Assembly: GCA_029204225.1 (NCBI GenBank)
Contig: CM055104.1
Span: forward strand, 43,491,148 to 43,555,147
DNA from: Diphasiastrum complanatum
Lineage: Eukaryota > Streptophyta > Lycopodiopsida > Lycopodiales > Lycopodiaceae
Direction of reading: 5' to 3'
DNA: 64,000 nt
Shown: piece by piece, positions 1-42,889 of the stretch
Layout: the number at the start of each line of letters is the position of its first letter
How positions within the stretch are numbered: the stretch's first letter is position 1
The notes under the pieces: model-generated
Database searches by the model: none
Seen by the model: the letters and a program-made list of their open reading frames with translations, nothing else
Told to the model about the DNA's origin: nothing
Made by a program: the position numbers and the translations under genes

Positions 1-930
1 GTTGGAATCTTGGAGATCCCTCAACAATGCAAAAATTACCAAAAATAGCTCCTATTTTTTCTCCCTTGTATCTAAGCATAATTTGGACTCATTCCAAAGG
101 TTCTAACACTAGGTCTACTTGAGAACATCCTTATGAATGGAATCCTATGCTATTTGGCACATGTGACAAGCCACATCATGACCATCTAACTATTTACAAG
201 TCATATGACCAAAACTAGTCAAGCTAGAATTGTGAATTTTTAACAGTATGTACAAGAAGGTGGCATGGAGTCGTTGCGCCGTCTGTAGTAGATCGTGGAT
301 GATGTTGTCATTGTCCAAGTAGTTGCACAATACAAGAAGTGGGCGTGCGAGGGCTTCGATTGCTCGGAGTCGAGCGTGTTGCTGTCGATAGTCAATATAG
401 TCGGGATAGTCGGTCCTCGACGATAGTCGGTTGACTCGGCAAGTCGGGCTTCCCACTTAGGCCAACATATATACTACCATATAAAAAAGATTTTTGATCA
501 AAGACATAAGGAATTGGACAATAATCGATTGAAAAAAGTTGTTTTAACCTGAAAACAATTGGCAAAAGGTAGATTTTTCTTTTTTTGTTGATAACACTTT
601 TTGTGAAAAAATAAACACTACAATCCATATAAGTGCACTCTATCTATAGATTTCAAATACTTTGGTTAGGATCGAAATAATTTCTTCAAAATTAGACATA
701 GTTTGACAATGAAAAATGGTTCTTCAAATAAATAACTAGTTTTGATATTGTTCAAACATAGAATCAGTTTTGCCAATATATCAACTTTATAAGGGCCAAC
801 AAGGTGTACATCCAAACCAACTACATTAGGGTCGATAAATAGGGTATGCATGGCTTATGTATGGACAACATAAGATATATAGTTGGCAAATTTGAAATTT
901 TATCTACATATTTGATTTATGTTTTTATTT

Positions 931-932
<2 letters not shown>

Positions 933-971
<39 letters not shown>

Positions 972-996
972 TGTGTGTGTGGGTGTGTGTGTGTGT
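933..996. repeat. (AC)n-(GT)n compound microsatellite, self-complementary
   Basis: An AC run (933-968) is followed at once by a GT run (to about 996). The two halves are reverse complements, so the array can fold as a hairpin. Confidence 0.9.
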
Positions 997-1777
997 AAAT
1001 AAATATATGAAAAAGAAGCATTAAATATATTTAAAAAATGGCCCAAGGTTCAAATGAGCACCTGATGATTAAGTTTTGTTTTTCAACCCATCAAACATTG
1101 CTTAATAACGTAAATGGACCCAAAAACTTACAACACCTAAAAGAAATCCCAAATAAGTGTCATTGAGCAAGATATAAGGTACTGACATATCAACATACAA
1201 ATTTGTTGCCCAATGAAATTGTATAGTGCTCCAATAGTTTAGAGATTCTCATAAAAGTTGTGACAATGTTGTGTTTTGTTGAGTGATATCTATTTGAATT
1301 GCAAGTGTCAATTTTATCAATAAGATTTTGTCTCCCATTGATGAAAATGTGTCATTGAGCCATGGTATTACATATGAAAAATGTCCCAAAAAACAAGCTA
1401 TATATCGCTTTTGTGTCTATGTAGAACTCTTCGGTCGACGTTCTATTAACAACTTAATAAAGTGGTAGTGACATTTAATGGTATAATATTCATCTATAGA
1501 TAAGGCATAAGCATTGGTATACCTTTTTTGTACTAGTCTAAACTAGACCATTATAATTTAATAGTTCATAAATCCAACTTTTGAAAAAATTAGAAACATG
1601 TGTACACACATGGTTTGGGGCATTTAATATTATTATCACCAAATTCATAAATTAAGAATCACATTTGAAATAAACACAAAGACAAAAGATGAGCATTAGA
1701 TGATGTCCAATCACGAACACTGAATGAGCATCAATAAGTGCCAACTTTTGTAGTTGAGGATTATGGAATAACTAGGT

Positions 1778-1778
<1 letters not shown>

Positions 1779-1827
<49 letters not shown>

Positions 1828-1834
1828 ACACACA
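1779..1834. repeat. (CA)n microsatellite
   Basis: About 28 CA units with one CT interruption near 1821. Confidence 0.9.
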
Positions 1835-4800
1835 AGGTCTAGTAGTTCTTGCACGAATATCCAAGAATAATAACATCTTATCTTCATAAGAGCATGTTGT
1901 GACTTCATTATTCACAATATACAATTTGAGACTCTTCTATGTATTGAATAAGTAAGTATTTAGGCATAGAATTTTCCTTTCATTATATGGTTTGAAGCAA
2001 CGAAATCATAAAGACTACAATGTTGTGACGAATCACATTATTCATGAATGCTCCTGTTGAATTGTCTTAGATATGTTTGTTTGATCATTCTCTAGTCCAC
2101 TTTCACAACAAAATGCAAAGTCATCTAACTCATCATTGCAAACTCATTATATTTTTACACACTTGGATAACCACCAAGGTGTGTTTAACGTTGTAAAATA
2201 CTAACTAAACTTACCATACCAACTAAATGAAATGAAAGTTGTCGATTGCATTCATAAAATTGTTTGATACAAGATTTAGAATAGCCTTTTTAAATTTGGT
2301 TATGTTGCTACACATGTGCATGATTCAAACAAACATTAGGACTCACGGAGAGCAAAAAAATGTTGATTACTATGCCAAATTTCTCGAACAATTGTGTCAT
2401 GCAAAATGACTGAAATAAAATGATGTCATTGAGTAAAATTAAATCAAAAGCAATTGGTCATTTTTCATTGAAAAAAAATCTAAAATACAACCATTATGGC
2501 AAGGCTTTTGTGGATATGCACAATGTTTTTCTTTTCTAAAAAATCCATTACTTACTTAAATAATCGTAAAATTCCAACTTACAATCATGTATAAAAATGA
2601 CAATGAGAATAGGTATTCAAATTTGGAAAAGTGCCATTGGAACATACATCCGCCACCCATGGAGGCCCTTCAACAATTGGCACGACCCCACCACCAAATT
2701 GTGCACAAAGTAAAATAGTTGCGGCTAAGGCCTTTAGTTGCATGCTATTGCTTGGGCTCTTCAATGTACATATGGAAGCCCAAATTGGAGCTTTTCATAC
2801 CAAGGCTCACATTTGCTTTTTTTCAAATCTTCTTTGTTTTTTATTCAAGCTCAAAAATGTCCTTACAGACTATCAAATGAAAAATCCACTCAATAAATCT
2901 ATGTTTTGCATTTTGAGCGAGAGATATAACCATAATAGTTATGCAACATGATAATGAGAAACATAGCTTTGAATTATGAAAAGATGAATTTTATCAACAA
3001 TAAATGACTATTTATGAGTAAAATGTATACCTTGTGTTCAAATGCCATTTTGAAAGGTGGAATTTGAAGGCTACAGATTTATGCTAAATTATTGTCAATA
3101 TTTTTCTCTATTCTTTCACTAACAAGTCAAGTTTCCTCCTTTCTACCAATATTTCTAGCCAAATTTTGGCCCTTTTGTTTTAGGATAGTGTCAGGATCAA
3201 TCGATTAAGTTTATTATCAATCAACGATGAGCGGTTGTTCAAGAAAGATGGCATATTGGGAGAATGGAAGCACCTTTTCTTGTTCTCCGAACATTTTTTT
3301 CATAATATGTTGACTTCCATAAATTGATTTTTTTTTTTCAGTTACATGTTTAGTTGAATATTTAAGAATACATATGATTCATTAAAGCTCATTCTAGTGA
3401 ATTAAGAAACTTTAGAAAAATTTAACACTCAAATGTCTGCATGGGAAGAAGCGAAGAAATAATATTTACTAAGAGTTCAAGTAGACTCTTAAATTTTTAG
3501 TTGCGCTGTATAGGTAAACATTTAGCTAAGTAACGTAGGTAGTTTTTTTTTCTTCCAAATCTCATGAGATGGATGAGTCATGTGCTTTCTCGAGTTGGAC
3601 TATATCTAGAAGGTGTATAATTAAGGCGATATAACAAATCTAGTTATTGTTGTTCTCTTAGAATCATACATCAACAAAAGATAATTTGAAAATTTGAAGG
3701 AATGTGGAGCTTGTCGGAAGAATATACTTCTTAAATAACTACTAGATCAATCAAAAGCTAGAAGGATCAAATTATTGTCCAATGATGTAATCACTCAAAT
3801 GACAGGACCAATTATGCATTTGGATGGCAAAAGTTTGGTTAGGGTGCAAAATCGGCTTGCAATAAGTGTTTTAGGAAAGACAAGGTTTTGTAAGTTGGAT
3901 TCATAGTTTTGGGACACTACAAGTGATGTTGAAGGAAAATGAAGCTATTCTATAATACCGACGTTTGCATAAGTCAAGCCTTAGTTTGATATGAGACCAA
4001 GTTGCTTTCAAATCTAGTCGTTGAGTTTATTATACTCTTAGAATTTTTGGTTTTGTAAAAATTTCTTTTGAGGTATAGTGCTATGTTAATGAGAGTGTTT
4101 AGCTCTTTTATGAAGTTCACAATTTGTGTGCTCGATGAGCCGATTGACAAGATTTTTTCTTGGTTGTTGAGTTTGTAGGGCAATTTTCCTCGATATATTG
4201 ACGAATTGTATGGTTTGTTCCAACCTTGTGTTATCATATATACGTTTGATACATAATGCATGAAATGGTAGTTGTTTGGGCTCTAAAAAGTGTGAGAATG
4301 TTGACTTTATCCTACAACATTCTTATAGATAAACTATTAATGGAACTTTTAGAATAAGTTGGTGTGCACTCTTCAAGTTGCCATTTAGAACCACGCTTTT
4401 GACATTTTTTCCTTTCGAGTGTTGGTTTGTGTTCACAAGATTTTCTTGCCTTTCAATCATATTGTAAAAGAGGATTCCATATGGAAACTGGCCATTAAAT
4501 CTTCAATGTCGGTCCATAGTACATACTTACGCAGGAAGTCAAACAACAAAATCTTTGTAGCCCTATACATATATAAACCTAGATCTTTGTGACCAAGATC
4601 CTCACTCCCAACTTCCAAGCAACCAACTAGCATTTCTCATGGAGGCGTACATGCAATCGCGACTACCATGGCACCGTTGTCCCTCACTCTAATCCAAATA
4701 TGGTGGTGCGCTTGAGAGTTGCTATCATGAGCTTCCAACTTCTAGGGCCCAAGCATTCATCTTGAGCTTGAGCTTGGCCCCACCATGCCCATAATCGGCT

Positions 4801-5294
4801 GCTATATGCTTCTTGTACATATATCTCATTCACGCCCATGGGCCATATAGGTAGGTGGCTAGTCACTTTCTAGTATCCTTCTACAATACACCTTCTACGA
4901 TACACATACACGTGATGAACATATTTTCAGCTGTGGTGTGCACATAGCAAGCCACTTTAGCCTCCATTCCCTTATCATGTCTCAAGAACTAGATATAATG
5001 TAGACAACATGCAACGAATGTTGTTAGCTTCGTTAAACCTATGATTTTTCTTTTATGCACTTGGGGCGACGTCCAGTTGAAAACCTCGCACAATTTTATT
5101 TGTCCTTAGCCCCTAGCTCTTTGGACCTCCGTAGCACTTCGTAGCGCCCAATCCACGATTGCCAAGCAAGGTTGAAAACACACTCATTTTTTGTGCGTGG
5201 AGGGTGGGGGGGGGGCTGACTTGTATCCCACCCAAAAGCTGCATATTAGGAAGTTCAAAATAATGAAAGTGGAGAGAAAAGGAGTTTGAAAGCT

Positions 5295-5420
5295 GTCCTA
5301 TAGTAGGTCGACACGTGTCACCCACGATCCAATAAGGGGTCCCTGTGCACGCTAAATAGGCCTGGTCGGAATTGCCAGCAAGTGACCCTGTGACCTCGTC
5401 AAGAACAAAGCTGTTTTTTT
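5295..5420 (+). promoter_or_regulatory. Likely cohesin-gene promoter: G-box and CCAAT box
   Basis: A perfect CACGTG core (5312-5317, in ACACGTGTC context, like a plant G-box or ABRE) is followed 11 bases later by CCAAT (5329-5333). This lies just upstream of a T-rich stretch (5413-5480) and the inferred leader exon of the cohesin gene. Function is inferred from motif and position only. No convincing TATA box was seen. Confidence 0.4.
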
Positions 5421-5479
5421 TTTTTTTTGTTTTTGCTCTTTTTTTTTTCTTTTTCTTTTTTTGCTCTTTTGAGCTCTTT

Positions 5480-6717
5480 TTCTCAGCAAAGCACAGGCAC
5501 ACAGCAAAGGCAGGAGGAGAAGGCTGTTGGATCTGATCTCATCTCTCGGTTTTGTGTTGTGGGTTTTCATGCTCTGGAAGCTCTTCAGCTTCCTGGCTTG
5601 CAAATTTGGTTGCTTCTGTTTGGGTTTGTGGGTTTGATCTGATGATCACTTTTCTGCTTTCAAGCTACTGTAGCTCCATCTCATTGTGCAAAAGCCTCTG
5701 GGATTGCTGAAGACTTTCAACTTTTCTGTCTCTTTTTTGTGAGGTAAGCATCCTTTTGATCATGGATCTCTTTCGGGTCAGGCCCAGCTCTGGGGACCTG
5801 ATTTGGTGCTGTTATGTTTCTTCCCAACCTTGAATCTTGTTCTCTTCGTCTTGAAAGCTCAAAATTTGGTGATGGGGTTGGTTTCCTTTGGCTTCAAACT
5901 CCCCTCTTAGCTGCTAATTTTTCCTGTGCTTTCTTTTTGGCCCAGTTGGGTCTTTTCTCGTACCATCTCACTTGGCGTTTATTTTTTGTTTTTTTTTTCC
6001 CTGTGAGAGCTTTCACTTGTTGGTATCTTTTGTTGGACAGTAACCTCTGCAACCAGGCTTTGTGAAAAATGGCTTCTCCTAGTATCACCATTCTCACACG
6101 TTACTGTTGTAAATTTAAATGCAGGTGACCGTTTCTTCATTGCGTTGAAGGGGAACCCTCAAGCATGAGTTTTTTGGGTTTTCTGGGTGGACTAATTTTG
6201 GCACACCAGCACACTTACTGTAATCAAAGTAAAGAATCAGCGCATTCATGACAAAGATTCTGATTTGAGAAAGAAAAATGTTGAAGGGCTGAAGATCACA
6301 AACGTGTCAACCATTTTGAAGATGGGACCTGAGACCTGTGTGAAGATGCCACAAGCTAGATAGACTTGGAGTCTCGGCACGCCATGATAATTATAGGACC
6401 TCGGTAGGGTAGGAAACTCAGAGGATTTGGTTCAGGAGGAAGAATCAGCGTCAGGAAGAAGATCAGATCAAAGAGAATCATCTGGGAGTGCTGAAACTTT
6501 CAGAGATCTATGGTAACGATTGTGCCACATTGGGGGAAGATGTGAATGAGCTATGTTTTGCATTTGTACTGGGAATATTCAACTGCAAGTGCCTAGTCCC
6601 TAAAACAGCTTTACCACATCCTCCTTTTTGGTTTCTTTTGTCAGTGACTGGATAATTTGAGACAGGCAGAAGGCTGTAGTCAAAGCCAACAGACGGCTAT
6701 TTGGCAAAAGGTTAAAG
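5480..6717 (+). other. 5' leader of the cohesin gene with a leader intron (about 5744-6644)
   Basis: Upstream of the start codon there is a good donor at 5744 (GAG|GTAAGC). A good acceptor ends at 6644, where a T-rich tract runs into TTTTGTCAG. Splicing these would remove 901 bases and leave a 73-base leader (6645-6717) with no ATG directly before the start codon. The removed stretch holds many short upstream ATGs, for example at 6165. The leader exon itself has an upstream ORF at 5569-5637 (22 codons) and a second ATG at 5641, if transcription starts before them. An alternative acceptor ends at 6124. The transcription start is a guess. Confidence 0.45.
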
Positions 6718-36207
<29,490 letters not shown>

Positions 36208-37980
36208 TATTATAGTTGGGATATTTATTTGAATACATTCTTATTTATATTTTAAGTGCCCATTGTCAATTTAAGGGTACATTATTATCTAACTGATAAT
36301 AGTGGTTCCATGATATATATTGGCGTGTATTATGTGGCGGCCTTTATCATGTTGGAACTAGTTGGTTTAATCTGGTTACAATTGTATAATCGTCGTCATA
36401 ATATTAGTGATTCTTGTGTAGATGAGAATATTAAGCCTGCCATGATGAGGATACAGTTCAAACTAACAGTTGTTTGACCTTCTGCTAATCTCTACTATTA
36501 CAAAATAGAGGTTGTCTTTGATACTCAGAGCAGGTGTTAGCAGTATGACAGTGCATAATGCCATACATTTGGTTAGAAATGACATATTGCATAAAGGGTG
36601 CTGCTAGGCATATGCCATAAGTCTGAGCTGTATTAGGTTTCTTGAGGACGCTTTACTAGATGCGCATGTGCTGTGGCAGGGAGTAAAAAATGCTGACATC
36701 TATTTAGAAGGGAAACGCCGCCCCTGTTTCTTACAGTGACAAGATCCTGCTGGTTATAACTATTTAGAACCCCAGATTTACTCTCTTTTTATTTTAACAG
36801 TAGCTTTGCAGTCTCATCGATTGTATAATAGATGCTTACAGTGAGCCTCAAGAGGCAAGAGCTCTTGAAATGTATAATATCACCATTTTATGAGGCACTT
36901 GCTTGCTTGAGGCACTCAGATGCTTCTGACATATTGGTTTTCCTTCAAGGAAAATGCCTTCAGGACTACTGTTTGTAGGGTTAGCTTTAACCACCAGTCT
37001 CAGTGAGGTATTTTCTTGATTGTTACATTGAGTATCTTTAGTTCAATTGAGCTTTGCTAGTTTAAACTGGTGGTGGATCAAAGCTGTGCTTCATGATTCC
37101 ATATCAAGGGAGTCAGTTCTAATCATGGAATATTGGGAGGTTCTGGAACCTGCAGAATAAGTTCCTCAACTATCAAGGGCTTATAAGTCACAAAAGTCTT
37201 TCATTTACCCATTATCAATATTGATCAGAGGGCTCTTTCTCATATTGGAATGAGAATGGCTAACAGGGACTGTCATGAGGAGCCAATTGAAGGTAGCTAT
37301 TTTTGCATTTTCTAACATGAAGTGATGCCCTTTTTGTATCAATCCATGAATATGGATGTTGAAATTGTGTATGCATGTGATAGGCCCTCATTCCTGGACT
37401 ATGATCACACTAGTAGCGATGTTTATACTTATAGCTTTTATCATGCACAATAAAGTTTATAGTTTGAGAGCATTTGAGTGGACTTAATAGGCTTAGAATG
37501 TTCATCTTATATTTCTCATTTTTAATATTATCGAGTGTAATACTAAAGGGAATATACACCTTGTAATACTCCCCCAATAGATAAGACTTAAGCTAAATAT
37601 TTTCTGTTCTGGCTCATTATTGTCTTTGCAATGTTCTTGCTATTGTGCTATATTGTTCATACAAGTCATTGCTTAGTGTATTTGTTTTCTTAGACTACTT
37701 GCATTGCCTATGACATTTGGTTGGTTATGTAGTCCAAATCCCAAAACAACTAGGGGCCAATGATCACAAGAAACAGGAAGCTCACGATCCACTTTGCAGC
37801 AAGATCCAATCCATATCCACCCTTCATGCCCCATGCTTAAAACTTGGAATCAAGCAAGATTTGAACACTAATGATGTCCCATATTGTCCCCAGCACCTTC
37901 AACCATCACCCACCTCCGATGAGATTCATTCTGGCTATGCACATGCGCACTGCAATCCAACTTCTCCTAGGTAGATATAA
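36208..37980 (+). other. 3' UTR and flank of the cohesin gene, no further gene
   Basis: AT-rich sequence follows the stop codon. AATAAA occurs near 37448, but no clear near-upstream poly(A) signal close to the stop was picked out. The short open frames here show no domain. Confidence 0.45.
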
Positions 37981-40800
37981 TGAATGATCAAGAGTCCTCA
38001 CTCCCAATCCATACTAATAGGGTAGGAGTCTCTAGGCCCAAGTACATAGCCCTTATTACAACAAGTGGCACACGTACTATTATATGCCAATTGAATTATT
38101 GAGAGGTGCCTTTTCCAATCTTTGTTTTTTGGAAACATGTGGATGAAGTGTATCTTCAATTGACTCGTTTGTTCGCTCAGTCTGACCATCCGACTTTGGA
38201 TGATTTGATGAGCCTAGACTTAATTTGGTCTATAATTTCTTACAGATCATATGTCAAAATTTGGCTTGATCACTAACAATATCATTTGACAATCCACATA
38301 GCATGAACAATTTTTTCATGAAAACTAATGCAAGTTTAGAAGCTTGGATAGATATATGTTACAATGAATTGCATTGTGTTAGTTAGTCAGTCAATTGTTA
38401 TTCAAATAGCATCATTTTGTCTTTTTGTTTGAGGAAGTCCAATCACAAAATCCATGAAAATATTTTATCATTTTCTTTTGATAATTTCCAATGGAAGTAA
38501 TAAGTCAATGGCCTTCTCTTTTAGTTTCATTTACAAAACATATGCATTGGTTGCATTTGCGTTATGCCTCTACTTGATTTTTTAGTTTCGACCTTTTTTT
38601 TTTTTGAAAAGTATGTCGAGTGTTTTTGTGCGCGTGGGTGTTTGGCACACGGGCTGTCATAACACTTGCAATATTTGCGCCCTAGTTCTTTTGTTCTCTG
38701 GCACACATATATTTTTTATTATGAAAAATAATCCATTTTTGATAGAATATTTTTCAGAATTTTAATTTCGAAGAAAATCTTGGTATTTTGCATTGGAAGT
38801 ATATTACATCACGGGAACTCTTGAATCCAAAAGGGCCTTTTATAAAGATGCTTTCTTTGACTTTTCAAAGGTTGTATGTCCACATGGCCCAATGGTGTAT
38901 TTTCATGTGTGCTAGATTGTAACGGTGGCGGTCCAACTTCAATTTCGGGCAGCCATTTCTGAGATAAACCAATCACACTGAAATTCAAAATGAAGTGGGT
39001 GCGAAACCCAAGGCCATGTCCTCACGCATATGTCGTCGTGTCGCGTCGTGCCTCACCATCGGAAGGCAGGTGGAGTGAGCACATGTGGAGGAGAAAAATA
39101 GATTGTTTTTAGTAAAAGAAGTGTAGCATCTCTTTACACCATTACGTAGATCATGAAAAACTGCACACTTTTTCTTTTTGGATCACTTCAATCCGATGCA
39201 CGGTTAAAAAGTTATGGCAGTTTGAAGATTCATACCCTACCTGATATTGGAGCCGAGCAACCAATGACATCTTCACACTGAACATAATGCTCTGGTCGCG
39301 TGGCTGAGATATTGTAGCATCTGTTTACACCATTGCTTAGATCATGAAAAACTGCACACTTTTTCGTTTTGGATTACTTCAATCCGACACACGGTTGAAA
39401 AGTTATGGCCATCTGAAGATTCATACCTTTCTTGATATCGGAGCTGAGCGACCCATGGCCTCTTCTCACTGAACGTAATGCTCTGGTCGCGCAGCTCTGA
39501 TATCGTAGCCACACGACCAGAGCATTATGTTCAGTGAGAAAAGGCCATGGGTCACTTGGCTCCGATATCTCAGCCGTGCGACCAAAGTATTATGTTCAAT
39601 GAGAACAGGTCATGGTCGCTCGGCTCCGATATCAGGTAAGGTATGAATCTTCAGACTACCATAACTTTTTAATCGTGCGTCGGATTGAAGTGATCCAAAA
39701 AGCAAAAGTGTGCAGTTTTTCATGATCTACGCAATGGTGTAAACAGATGCTACAATATCTTAGCCACGCGAACAGAGCATTATGTTCAGTGTGAATAGGT
39801 CATTGGTCGCTCGGCTCCGATATCAGGTAGGGTATGAATCTTCAAACTGCCATAACGTTTTAACTATGTGTTGGATTGAAGTGATCCAAAAAGAAAAAGT
39901 GTGCAATTTTTCATGATCTACGTAATGGTGTAAAGAGATGCTACACTTCTTTTACTAGAGGCAATCTATTTTCCTCCTCCACATGTGCTCACTCCACCTG
40001 CCTTCCGCATGTGGCGAGGCACGACGCGACGCGATGACATATGCGCGAGGACAGCCTTGGGTTTCCCACCCACTTCATTTTGAATTTTAGTGTAATTGGT
40101 TTATCTCAAAAGTGGCTGCCTGAAATTGAAGTTGGGCAGTCTAATGATGCTCTCTCTCTACATTCTTAAAGGGCCATATTGAGTCCGAAGTTCCCCTAAT
40201 GCTAGATCTAGAATTATTTGCCAAGACATCTATTCGAAGTGCATGTCGGTCTTACACAAATATTTATAGGATAGATACAACTTAGATTGAATCTTAGAAA
40301 AGCTTAATTGATTAACTTCTCCAATCTGGCATAAGGCATCATGAATACAATTTGACGTATCCTTTTGGTAAGTGCATTTGTAATAGCAAAAAATTGTTTA
40401 TCATATGTGAAATACCACCCTTGAGTAGGAGGATCTAGCTTTCTATTCTCAAACGCAACCAGTCTACTATCTCAAAGTGGGATTACTCCTATAGCATAGT
40501 TGCTAGTATTTATTTCTAACACAAACGACTTGAGAGAATCAATTATGTGTAACATTGTTGGAGACACAAAGTTTCATTGTTTCAAAACTCTGATTCTTGC
40601 ACTTCATTCCACAAGTAGACAACACTTGTATCGTCATTTGATTTTCTGTCCCTTTGAGGACATTCGCCTTTTGGCATTGCAAATAATGATTGGAATTGAC
40701 AAAAGGTTGTGAGAGATTTGAGGGAGCAAGGACAAAAAGTTAAGGAATAGTATTTACGATATTCACTCTAAAATTTGTGTTATAGTAGCATCAACCTAGC
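37980..40800 (-). mobile_element. Ty3-type fossil on the - strand, split by a foldback element
   Basis: The - strand reads an RNase H remnant right of the foldback (ASNYAIGVIPL, then LVAFENRKLDPP, about 40.4-40.5 kb) and an integrase-region remnant left of it (HLSIIQLAYNSTCA, about 38.1 kb). The order fits one Ty3 pol gene interrupted by the 38933-40135 element. It is heavily decayed with many breaks; no LTRs were found. Confidence 0.6.
38933..40135. mobile_element. Foldback element: 1.2-kb near-perfect inverted repeat with tandem subrepeats
   Basis: The left arm (38933 to about 39503) starts CCAACTTCAATTTCGGGCAG. The right arm (about 39504 to 40135) ends with its complement, CCTGAAATTGAAGTTGG. 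The arms match over nearly all their length with almost no spacer. Each arm holds two tandem copies of a unit of about 191 bp (for example GTAGCATCT at 39123 and 39314). No ORF was seen. It could be a nonautonomous DNA transposon or an inverted duplication. Target-site duplication was not resolved. Confidence 0.85.
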
Positions 40801-41229
40801 GTACTTCACTATAGCCATTTGCGAAAGATGAAGCTGAAAGAGAGCTATTAAAATTTTCCATCAATGAGGGTGATGATAAAGCCTTATCTTTCAAAAGCCA
40901 AGGCAAATCCAAGTGGAATGCATGTTCTTTCAAAGTCGTGGAATTCTAATGTGGACGATGCATGACTATCTTGGTTTAAGTGAATGTTTAGGTATGTATC
41001 AAATCATACGAATCTGTTTTAGGGTTTAGCGTTTGAGTACATTTGACTAAGCTTATCTCACATTTGGTATATGAACTATGCAGGTTTCACCACATCGGAT
41101 TACAACTCATGTTACACTACAATGATGTATAAAATATGCTTTACATTTTATCATCGATGATTAGGTTTGTATATCTTCTTAAACACTTGTATAAATATGT
41201 GCTACTTCAATATTTTTATGTGCTAAATA

Positions 41230-42340
41230 ACCTAATGTTATATCAATCTTGCAGGTGGATTTCCTCTAAAGAAATAAAAAATAATGAATTGGATTCCATA
41301 AAAATCCAAATGATTGAAATGGTATGTTGTTGGAAAGAGATTTTCCAACTTTCTTTTTGGATATACAAGTTCATCTTCTAGTGCATTTGGTCGAAGAAGT
41401 ATCAATTGCAGGACTTGTGCACAACCTTGAGCATTTTATGAAAGTTTTGAAGGGCTTTTTGAGACAGGCAAGGCCAAAAGGTAGCATTGCAGAAGGTTGG
41501 CTTGTACAAGAATCTTTGTTTCATATCACAAAATTAATCTGACAATTGCATCCCGCAAATCCAAAAATGTGGTGTGAAGAAGAAGATGAACATGTTAAGG
41601 GTGAAGTACCACAAGGAAATGGTGTGCAAAATAGACTTTCATCTCAATTAGAAGAGAAAATTGACACGTTCATATTATATAACTGTGAACAATTGGAAAA
41701 ATAGATTTCAAGGTATGAAGAAGCCAAAAAAGAAAAAAACATAACATTGAAACGAAGAAGAAATATCAATCGAAGAAGAAGGAGAGCATTGGAGAACGGC
41801 GAACCTTTGGAACCTTTATTTTCAAAATGCACTTGTGAATGGATTTTTGATACGATGCTAAAAGCATCCAAAAATGGAGAAGAAGTGACCGATTTAGAAT
41901 GGAAATTTGTTCGTGGATGTGGATGTGGATGTGGATGGAAGGTTAGTGTAGTATTGTCTTTGTGAAGTTTTGTTTTTGTACTACTCAATATATAAATAGT
42001 ACTTTAATTTACACAAATTTGTTTTTTTTTTTGTGTGTTTTGGAATAAATCATACACTACCATGTGGGCATATGGACATCATTATCATGTTGAGAGAATT
42101 GACAACAAGCGACGTACATATGATTGTGGTATAATGACCAACTTTCAACAAGAGAGTCGTTCTAGTGAGAGACTTAAATGTCATTTCGGGTGACCTAGAC
42201 TATGTCGGCACATTGCAACATATTTATGAAGTCGATTACAAAACTAACAACAAATACTTTTTTTATGACATAAAAAAACAAAATGTATATCGATGGACTC
42301 GCATGACACTTTAGTATTGCCAGCACTTGTTGCTGACTTA
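41230..42340 (+). pseudogene. CACTA (En/Spm) transposon remnant, TNP2-type 3' coding part
   Basis: The + strand reads QVHLLVHLVEEVSIAGLVHN and then RQARPKGSIAEGWLVQESL. This matches the DUF4218 part of TNP2-type transposases (VHLLVHLVEE ... RPEGSIAEGYLAEE). About 500 bases later comes AYGHHYHVERIDNKRRTYDC and VGTLQHIYEVDYKTNNKYFF, like the DUF4216 region that follows it. Stops and a frame change lie between, and the upstream catalytic part is missing, so this is a truncated pseudogene. No CACTA termini were identified. Confidence 0.7.
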
Positions 42341-42740
42341 CTAACCAGTGCACGTGGTAACTTGTCTCGGACAAGCTGATCATTGAATGTTTGGCCACCT
42401 CTGAGAGCCTCTCAGGGTTAGAGATGGTCGGATATCTTTCAGGGGCATGGTGAGGTGATGTTAGTCCAAAGAAAATGGGTTGATGAGGAAGTGGAGGTGG
42501 CAATGGCAAGAATGGAGAGATGACATTAGCAGAGATGGTGGTGGTCGGAATGGTGGTTGCGGTGATGCTAGCTGGTAGGGTCTAAATCCCCCCCGACTGA
42601 TTTGCTTTGTTGCCTTCGTCGTCGCTTATCTCGATCAGGTCCTCAAATATGATGAAGTGTCTGTGAGAACGTGGACTTGCTGGGCCTATTCTTGTTGGGC
42701 TATTGTTGTATCTTTGGGAATGACAGTCCCATCTCCCCCA

Positions 42741-42766
42741 CCCCCCCCCCCCCCCCCCCCCCCCCC
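42741..42766. repeat. (C)26 homopolymer
   Basis: Twenty-six C in a row, preceded by short C runs. It is a likely i-motif/G-quadruplex former and also a place where assembly length is unreliable. Confidence 0.9.
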
Positions 42767-42889
42767 AAATTTTGTGCCTGTGGTGAATTTGGCGGCGTCA
42801 GCGTTGTAATTAGCACAGGGGGAGTTGTTACTATGGCTTGTTGGATAGCTTGTGAGTCTTTGCCAGTATCTATTGGTCCGGATGTGGCT

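Larger units (their letters stand above)
1..5290. other. AT-rich intergenic region, no gene seen
   Basis: I see no coding region I can support here. The open frames are short, low in complexity and show no recognisable domain. The stretch is AT-rich with two dinucleotide arrays (listed separately). It may be worn-out transposon DNA, but no terminal repeats or transposase motifs could be picked out by eye. Confidence 0.6.

Noticed and set aside
2631-2951. 106-codon open frame in the upstream intergenic region
   Set aside because: No ATG start at the stated beginning, no recognised motif, AT-rich surroundings; probably chance.
3974-4261. 95-codon open frame on the - strand
   Set aside because: AT-rich, biased to N/K/I/S, with no domain; probably chance.
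5113-5642. Lys-rich and Phe-rich open frames around 5.1-5.6 kb
   Set aside because: They come from the T-rich promoter/leader tract.
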